From positions 1 through 14,865 of the forward strand of contig CAPERS010000008.1 of the NCBI GenBank assembly GCA_948607205.1: a stretch of 14,865 nucleotides of DNA. The letters are read 5' to 3'. The notes under the pieces are model-generated. The model was not told the origin of the DNA, searched no databases, and saw only the letters and a program-made list of their open reading frames with translations. The position numbers and the translations under genes were made by a program. Positions within the stretch are counted from its first letter, which is position 1. The number at the start of each line of letters is the position of its first letter. Source of the stretch: an uncultured Eubacteriales bacterium (GTDB lineage: Bacteria > Bacillota > Clostridia > Christensenellales > UBA1242). Positions 1 to 6,200 of the stretch are shown here, piece by piece.

Positions 1-42
1 CCGAGATCTACACTCTTTCCCTACACGACGCTCTTCCGATCT
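1..42. other. Residual Illumina sequencing adapter at contig end
   Basis: The first 42 bases match the 3' part of the Illumina TruSeq universal (P5-side) adapter, ending in the diagnostic GCTCTTCCGATCT. Genomic sequence begins at about base 43. This is library contamination, not biology. It shows that the left edge is an assembly or contig end, so whatever followed the orphan rhs cassette, including its expected immunity gene, is missing. Confidence 0.97.
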
Positions 43-48
43 AATTAT

Positions 49-1275
49 TCACCCCAAAACAAATTTAAAATTTTTCAAAAATGCTTTTATAGCTCCTGAA
101 CTAACTGCCGTTTTATATCTTAATGCAGCAAAACCTATTATACCTTTTGTTAATACTTTTATCGACATTCTCCCAGCATTACCATTAGCAAGTTTTGTCA
201 ATCCTGATTTAAATAAAGCTAAAAAGTTGTTTCTTCCAATAGTTAATCCATTAATCTTTGAACCACCAAATAAATATCCTGTCAATGCTCCAATTCCTGC
301 TGAAAAAAATGCACTACCTAATATTTCTTCAACTGAAAGTCGTGTCCTGCCAGTTGCATTTGTCAAAAGATTAGTTGTTAAAGATTCTATTCCATTCATG
401 ACACCGAAAGTTGCAGCAATATTACCTGTTAAAAAGAAAAGTGCGCCACCAGCAAGTCCACCTAAGAACGCGCCAACATAATCTTCCCAACCTGAGTTCC
501 ATTGTCCTGTAAAAATATATTCTATGGTATCTGTTGCAAGTTGGACAACTGTGTTTGCAAATGCAACGACCACTGCTGCGACAATAAACCCAATTAACCA
601 TGAAAGGAAATATCCATTTTCATCTGATTCATTTACTGGATTGTTAAGGCAATAAGCAAACAAGTTAAGACCGTTGTTGGCAATTTGAGTTACATCAAGT
701 GTTGAAATATCATCAGCATTAATGAAACGGCAAACTTCTGGGTCATAATATCTACTATTCAAATAATAGAGATTTGTTTCCTCGTCATAGATGTATGAAC
801 GATATCTGAATGGATTTAATCTTGCCAAAGTTTCTATCTTTTGAACATTATCAGTATAACTCATATTTTCATTTGTGTCAACAATTTCTGTGATATTATT
901 GCCCCATGCATCATAGAAATATCGAATTACCTCCTCTCCGTTTGTCGAATAAATGCTGATTATGTCATTTTGTGCATTTTTCTTGTAATAATAGTCTTCG
1001 TTATTGAATGTGAAACCGGTTACGCCGTCTGCGCCATAATAGAAATAGAGTGTGTTTGTGCCATCGGTTTGGGCGAGAAGTTTTGTTCCAGAAAGGAAAT
1101 ATTTTATCTCTTTTCCGTTCACAATCTTTGATGTTCGATTGCCATTGACATTGTATTTGAATTCGACATCGTCGAATCTGTCAAGTCTGCGTCCATGTGA
1201 CCAAGTGAGTGTTTTATCGCGATATATGGTTGGATTTCCGATTTCATCATACTCGATTTTTTTAAATAAATACAA
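49..1275 (-). CDS. Orphan Rhs core fragment with toxin tip C
   Basis: 408 codons. Residues 7-221 repeat the RHS core of the full-length protein upstream, including YDEIGNP, NPFRYRSYIYDEETNLYY, SRYYDPE and the closing NPVNESDENG. Residues 222-408 are a different C-terminal tip. The tip starts with a long hydrophobic stretch (about 224-250), continues with Gly/Ala-rich segments (about 269-300 and 322-340), and ends in a basic, helix-prone tail. I see no nuclease, deaminase, ADP-ribosyltransferase or protease motif, so a membrane-active toxin is the best guess (inference). The only possible start is TTG at 1275, inside the terminator tail of the upstream gene and without a ribosome site. Expression as it stands is doubtful; it resembles a displaced rhs tip usable by recombination. 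The gene ends 7 bp from adapter sequence, so its immunity partner is not visible. Confidence 0.8.
   Translation of the reverse strand: MYLFKKIEYDEIGNPTIYRDKTLTWSHGRRLDRFDDVEFKYNVNGNRTSKIVNGKEIKYFLSGTKLLAQTDGTNTLYFYYGADGVTGFTFNNEDYYYKKNAQNDIISIYSTNGEEVIRYFYDAWGNNITEIVDTNENMSYTDNVQKIETLARLNPFRYRSYIYDEETNLYYLNSRYYDPEVCRFINADDISTLDVTQIANNGLNLFAYCLNNPVNESDENGYFLSWLIGFIVAAVVVAFANTVVQLATDTIEYIFTGQWNSGWEDYVGAFLGGLAGGALFFLTGNIAATFGVMNGIESLTTNLLTNATGRTRLSVEEILGSAFFSAGIGALTGYLFGGSKINGLTIGRNNFLALFKSGLTKLANGNAGRMSIKVLTKGIIGFAALRYKTAVSSGAIKAFLKNFKFVLG
613..1257 (-). repeat. RHS core repeat, copy C
   Basis: About 645 bp that align with the core of the full-length rhs gene (3867-4493), closely similar by eye. 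Homology begins abruptly inside the codons for IEYDEIG and ends at the DENG codons where the tip begins. It carries six extra codons relative to copy A (four before NPFRY and two after NADD). Confidence 0.85.
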
Positions 1276-1307
1276 AAAAATAAAAACCTATAAGGCTTTT
1301 ATTTTTT
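1275..1307 (-). terminator. Intrinsic terminator after second immunity-like gene
   Basis: A 15-bp stem (1275-1289 with 1293-1307, one G-U wobble) has a 3-base loop and, on the minus strand, runs into a T-rich tract. It overlaps the stop codon of the 158-residue gene. The orphan rhs fragment C starts within its downstream tail. Confidence 0.8.
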
Positions 1308-1775
1308 CAACTTTTCTTGTATAACAGGATGCAATTTATCTAAATCAATAATTTCAACTGGTATTTTATCTTTGTATTTAAATAGGTAAATAGCAAAGCT
1401 ACTATTAAAACTTATAAATATTTCTTTCCAATTCTTCCATCTTTCTTTTCCTGTAAAAAGAGGTTTATCGGATAACAATATTTGTCCGCCATGAGCCGTA
1501 GGCACTGCTTGAACTACAATTATATCTTTCCATTTCAATTCTCTTTCAAGATGATTTCTATAAAAAGTCTTTATTCCAGTTTCGTCAATTATCATTTTTA
1601 AAAAGAATCTTTTTCTTAAAAATATCAATGGTATCGCAAATAATATAGCAACTGCAAAACAAAAAATTCCACCATAAATTTCTTTTAAACAAAATGTTAA
1701 TATTCCAAAAAACAAGCAAAATAAAATTAGTAAAAAATAGATAAATGGATATGAAATATATTTTGATTTTTGCAT
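1299..1775 (-). CDS. Two-helix membrane protein, probable immunity to tip B
   Basis: 158 residues. Two hydrophobic helices (about 8-30 and 35-53) are followed by a basic RKR and a cytoplasmic domain of about 100 residues rich in beta-type segments, resembling a bacterial PH-like fold (inference). It starts at ATG 1775 with an AGGTG-type ribosome site, 12 bp after the stop of tip B: the usual toxin-then-immunity order. Residues 61-90 align with residues 65-94 of the other immunity-like protein (2790-3251). Shared positions include E-x-G-[IV], N, K-W-[DK]-[DE]-I and V-x-A, so the two look like distant paralogues. A two-helix membrane anchor suits protection against a membrane-acting toxin. The function rests on position and architecture; I do not recognise a named family. 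Confidence 0.7.
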   Translation of the reverse strand: MQKSKYISYPFIYFLLILFCLFFGILTFCLKEIYGGIFCFAVAILFAIPLIFLRKRFFLKMIIDETGIKTFYRNHLERELKWKDIIVVQAVPTAHGGQILLSDKPLFTGKERWKNWKEIFISFNSSFAIYLFKYKDKIPVEIIDLDKLHPVIQEKLKK

Positions 1776-1787
1776 TTTTCACCTATA

Positions 1788-2759
1788 TTAAATAAATTTA
1801 TTTTGTGGGATTTTAGCCACCTTTTTTAAAGCTGTTAAAGCTATTGTCGCAATTTCACTCAATGCAGACATAATAAATTGAGTTTGGTAAGGCACATAAG
1901 AAACAAGCCCAGCTACAAAGCCACTACCTGTCGCAAACAATGCTTCCATTATTGATGGCGTTTCATTATTTGACAGTTTTGTAAACATATATGAAACAAA
2001 AGAAATTACACTTTGTCCAATAGATTGTATTGCATTTCCTACTGCTAAACCAGTGAAAGTATTATGTAGGTCTCCTACTCCTTTAAATTTCATAAACCCA
2101 AAAGCACCCGATATAGCACCAGTAACAGCTCCCCACATAAATCCATCTGCTGCACCATCCCAGAACGAACCTCCTGAAATCAACGAACTAAAACCGCTGC
2201 CTACTGCACTTATACCCGCAGTTATTACTGCTCCGACTGTGACACTTGCAAAAAATCCTGCTGCGCCTGATACTGCTACTCCTGTAAAAACACCTGCAAA
2301 TGCAGCACCAGCTGCTGCAAATCCTCCTGCTGTTACAACCGTTGCTACGGCCGCAACAACTATAACGACTGCACCTATCAACCATTTAAGCCAATTAGGA
2401 ATATCACCATTTTCGTCAGTTTCATTTACTGGATTGTTTAGGCAATAAGCAAAGAGGTTTAATCCATTTGTTGCAATCTGTGTAACGTTAAGTGCTGAGA
2501 TATCATCCGCGTTAATAAACCTGCTTGTTTCTGGGTCATAATATCTACTATTCAAATAGTAAAGATTTGTTTCCTCGTCATAGCAATATGAACGATATCT
2601 GAATGGATTAAGTCTTGCTATTGACTCATTCTTAGTATACTCTAATTCACTTCCATTGTCAATGATTTGAGTCGTAAAATTACCCCAAGCATCGTAAAAA
2701 TATTTAACAAGTTCATCTCCATTTGTCGAATAAATGCTGATTATGTCGTTTTGTGTCAA
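1788..2759 (-). CDS. Orphan Rhs core fragment with toxin tip B
   Basis: 323 codons. Residues 3-118 duplicate the end of the RHS core (from QNDIISIYSTNG through NPFRYRSYCYDEE and NPVNETDENG). Residues 119-323 form a unique tip. It starts with a very hydrophobic Val/Ala/Gly run (about 125-190), then a FWDGAADGFMWGAVTGAISG segment, and ends in an amphipathic, lysine-containing tail. No catalytic motif is evident; pore formation or other membrane damage is the likeliest activity (inference). The only start is TTG at 2759, next to the terminator hairpin of the preceding gene and without a ribosome site. Homology to the full-length gene stops at about 2753. It is probably a silent or displaced tip cassette rather than an independent protein. 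Its immunity-like partner follows after 12 bp. Confidence 0.8.
   Translation of the reverse strand: MTQNDIISIYSTNGDELVKYFYDAWGNFTTQIIDNGSELEYTKNESIARLNPFRYRSYCYDEETNLYYLNSRYYDPETSRFINADDISALNVTQIATNGLNLFAYCLNNPVNETDENGDIPNWLKWLIGAVVIVVAAVATVVTAGGFAAAGAAFAGVFTGVAVSGAAGFFASVTVGAVITAGISAVGSGFSSLISGGSFWDGAADGFMWGAVTGAISGAFGFMKFKGVGDLHNTFTGLAVGNAIQSIGQSVISFVSYMFTKLSNNETPSIMEALFATGSGFVAGLVSYVPYQTQFIMSALSEIATIALTALKKVAKIPQNKFI
2406..2753 (-). repeat. RHS core repeat, copy B (short)
   Basis: About 348 bp that repeat the last part of the core in the full-length gene, closely similar by eye. After the NADD codons this copy follows the version in copy C (VTQIA-N-GLNLFAYCLNNPVN), not copy A. The three copies therefore form a mosaic, as expected if tips move by recombination in the core. 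Confidence 0.85.
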
Positions 2760-2795
2760 AAATAAAAACCAAGATAATTTTCTTGGTTTTTATTT
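2760..2795 (-). terminator. Intrinsic terminator after first immunity gene
   Basis: Perfect 15-bp stem (2760-2774 with 2781-2795) and 6-base loop, followed on the minus strand by a T-rich tract. It overlaps the stop codon of the 153-residue immunity-like gene and should end the rhs-immunity transcript. The orphan core fragment B begins directly at its downstream foot, at about 2759. Confidence 0.85.
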
Positions 2796-3251
2796 ATAAT
2801 CTTTTCTATGATAACCTCTAAAACAATATATGTTATTTATCATCATTTTTATATTTGGGTTTGGACAAATATCCATGATTGTATTATACATTTTTTTAGT
2901 TAAATCAATATTAATCTGCTGTTCTCCGATTACAAAAGTTAAGTAACTTGAAGTCCATGAATATGAAGTAGCTTTAACATCAGTAATTTCGTCCCATTTA
3001 AAGAATATAATATTTCTATTTAGCCAAGTCCAAGCAACTCCCTCTTCTGTATAAGAAATTTTCGATAAATATTTCTTATCAAAAAATATTAGAAAAAAGC
3101 CTAGTATTAGAATAAATAATCCTATAACAATCATCAGCCAAAGTTCATTGAAATAAATCGAACCAACGATTAAAAATATTACTGACGAAATATATAAAAC
3201 AGGAATAGCTATCAAAATTAATGGAGCATGTTTCCAAAACTTATATTCCAT
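2790..3251 (-). CDS. Two-helix membrane protein, probable immunity to the Rhs tip
   Basis: 153 residues from ATG 3251, preceded by GAGGG at 3258-3262. A GTG at 3263 would add four residues but has no better ribosome site. Two membrane helices (about 10-33 and 37-57) are followed by a cytoplasmic domain of about 95 residues with alternating hydrophobic beta-type segments, PH-like in appearance (inference). It lies 18 bp after the stop of the 1765-residue Rhs protein and is almost certainly co-transcribed, the standard layout for a polymorphic toxin and its immunity protein. It shares helix layout and a conserved patch (E-x-G-[IV] then K-W-D-E-I) with the product of 1299-1775. No database family is claimed. 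Confidence 0.7.
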   Translation of the reverse strand: MEYKFWKHAPLILIAIPVLYISSVIFLIVGSIYFNELWLMIVIGLFILILGFFLIFFDKKYLSKISYTEEGVAWTWLNRNIIFFKWDEITDVKATSYSWTSSYLTFVIGEQQINIDLTKKMYNTIMDICPNPNIKMMINNIYCFRGYHRKDYK

Positions 3252-3269
3252 TGAAACCCTCACTTTATA

Positions 3270-6200
3270 TTAAACTTTAAATAAATCTCTAATACCTCTG
3301 GCTAAACTATGTAAAAGTTCTTTTGACTTTTCATATATACCTGAAAATGCAAATTCTGCCCATACAGTTATGCTTACAAAGAGATCTCTTAATCCCGGTG
3401 TATTTAAAATTTTTACCGCTTCACCAAACTTATATGCTCCCATAGATATCAAGCCAGATAAAACACTTTCACCAATCAAATTACCCACATAATTAGGAGT
3501 TATAGGGACTCCATTAATTGCATCAGTAACCATTGTTCCAAAAAAGTTTCCAACCGATGATAAAGCCAAAGCCCAAACAGGACCTAGTGATACCCCTAAA
3601 CCTGTAAAAGCACCTGAAATTGCTCCACCTAAATAACCTGCCCAATAGTTTCCATCATTAAATTTACTTTGTAGACCCCCAATAAATCCACCAACACCAG
3701 CGCCGATTAAAGCAGCTCCAACACTTGTAAGTGCTCCAACCGAGAAAATTGTTAATGCAAGTCCTCCAATTACTAAGCCAACACTTACTATTGATCCAAC
3801 AATAACATCCCAACTATTTTTAACAAAATTTGTAAATTTTTTCCATGCATCACTTAACCAACCATATCCGTTTTCATCTGTCATCATAATTGGGTTATTT
3901 AAGCAATATATAAACAAGTTTAATCCGTTGAATGAATATTGATCTAAATACGCTAAATCATCCGCGTTAATAAACCTGCTTGTTTCTGGGTCATAATATC
4001 TACTATTCAGGTAATAGAGATTTGTTTCCTCGTCATAGCAATATGAACGATATCTGAATGGGTTGAGTTTTGCTATTGACTCATTCTTAGTATACTCTAA
4101 TTCGTTTCCGTTGTCAACAATTTCTGCAATATGATTACCCCAAGCGTCGTAAAAATATTTAACAAGTTCATCTCCGTTTGTCGAATAAATGCTGATTATG
4201 TCGTTTTGAGCGTTTTTCTTGTAATAATAGTCTTCGTTATTGTAAGTGAAACCAGTCACTCCGTCAGCGCCATAATAGAAGTAAAGTGTGTTTGTGCCAT
4301 CAGTTTGGGCAAGAATTTTTGTTCCTGACAAGAAATATTTAATTTCTTTATCTCCCACTTTCTTGCTTGTTCTGATGCCGTTGACATTGTATTTAAATTC
4401 GACATTGTCGAATCTGTCAAGGCGTCTGCCATGTGACCATTCGAGTGTTTTATCGCGGTATGTGGTTGGATTTCCGATCTCATCATATTCGATTCTCTGT
4501 CCGTCAAATTCAAGAAGTTGGTCACGCCAGTCAGTTGTGTTGTAAGAATATTTTTTGTTGATTGATTCCAAAGTTTCAATATTCTCAATCAATGTGAAAG
4601 CGAATTCTTGTTTTGAAAGAATGTTTCCACCGCCGTCATACGCGATTGTTGTGGTCTTGTTGAGGGCTTTGTTGTCTTCGCGGATAAGGCGAGAAAGTCC
4701 GTCATAGCGATAGCGTGCGATGAGGTCATTGTTGTTTCTGATTTCTGTGATGTTTCCCTTCTCGTCATACTTGTAAGTGAGGTTATCGGTTGACTTGCCG
4801 TTGACGCCGAGGGAAAGTTTTGAAACAAGGTTTGTTGTGTGGTCACCTGATTTGAGATAGTTGAAAGATTTTGAGAATTTGCCAGTTGTCACAGCAGAAA
4901 CTCGACCGAGTTTGTCGTAGGAAATTTTTTGTTCAACATTGTTTGGCAAAGTTATCATTTTGAGTTTTGCGTCTGGTGCGGTGTCATAGTCAAAGCAATA
5001 TGCAAAGTCTTCATCACCGATTGAAATGACTGAGCATTCGAGGTTTTGATGGTTTACATCATATTGGTGTGCTACATTCACATTTTCGCCATGTTGGGTG
5101 CTGTTTTCTTCAACGAGTTCGCCGAATGCGTTGTAGGCATACTTCAAACTTTCGCCGGTTTGGCTGTCGGTGGTCATGACGAGGTTGCCGTTGAAGTCAT
5201 AGATATTTTCGGCGAAGAGTTCATCGTCAAAATACACATGCGTTGGCTTGCCGTTCTTGTTGAGTTTTGTGCGGAAAGTTTTGCCATTTGCGAGGGTTAT
5301 GGTTTCTTCATTTTCGGCATAGGTTTTTGTGAGATAATTTTTTCCGCCAACTTTAATCTTGGTCACCCTGCCCCTGTTATCATAGTCATAGTCGACCGCA
5401 AAGCCGTTATGCGAAAGTGAAGTGAGAAAGTCTTGGGCATAAGTGAAGGTGTTGGTGTTTTCGACGCCGTCAATGCTTGTTGATTTTTCGATAAGTCGGT
5501 CTGAGCAGTCATAAGCGAAGGCTGTTTTTGTGCCTTGGCTATCGATTTCAGTTTTTGTCATGCCTGTTCTATCGTCAAATTCTTTCTTTGAGATTTTTTC
5601 GCCGAGAGAGTTGAGAGTTATGGTTTCTTTGCCCTTTTCGTCGAGTGCTTTTTCTTGGCAGAAAGCGGAAGTTGGTTCATCCTTATGGTATGTCAATGTT
5701 TTTACGAGTGAGCCTTTTTTATCATAAACGTTTTCTTCGACAATGCCGTTGTGGTCAATTTTTTTGAGCAGTTTGCCTGTTGAAGAATAAGCATAGTCCG
5801 TCACAAACTTTTCATTGGTTTTAGTGTTTGTTATGGTTTCGCTTGAAAGCAAGTTGCCATCGGCAGTATATGCAAGTTCTTTAACGAAATGAGAGTGAGC
5901 GTTCACGATTTTGATTGGTCGATTTTGAATATCATAAGTGACTTCTTCCAAGTTTGCCTGTTTAAGTTCAAGGTCTGTGTATTGAATTTCGCCGGTGTTG
6001 GCAGAATAGTCCACCTTGCAAGTGAGTTTTTTAATTTTGCAAGCAGGCGGAAGAACAATTGGCAGAGCGAGATATTGCCAATCGGTATTGCGATAATCAA
6101 ACGCCCTTGCGAAATTATATTTCTCACCGTTTTCATCCTCAATCTCAGCTGAAATTTCAAATTTTCTGGCTGAAATAGAGCCATTCTCTTCGATATATGC

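Noticed and set aside
2053..2448. Plus-strand frame of 131 codons rich in Ala, Pro and Thr
   Set aside because: It is the antisense shadow of the Ala/Gly/Val-rich tip B and has no start signals.
1788..2759. Catalytic toxin domain in tip B (and likewise tips A and C)
   Set aside because: I searched by eye for HNH, DxnK, HxE, RxxE, deaminase HAE/PCxxC and ART-like motifs and found none; assignment to a nuclease class would be invention.
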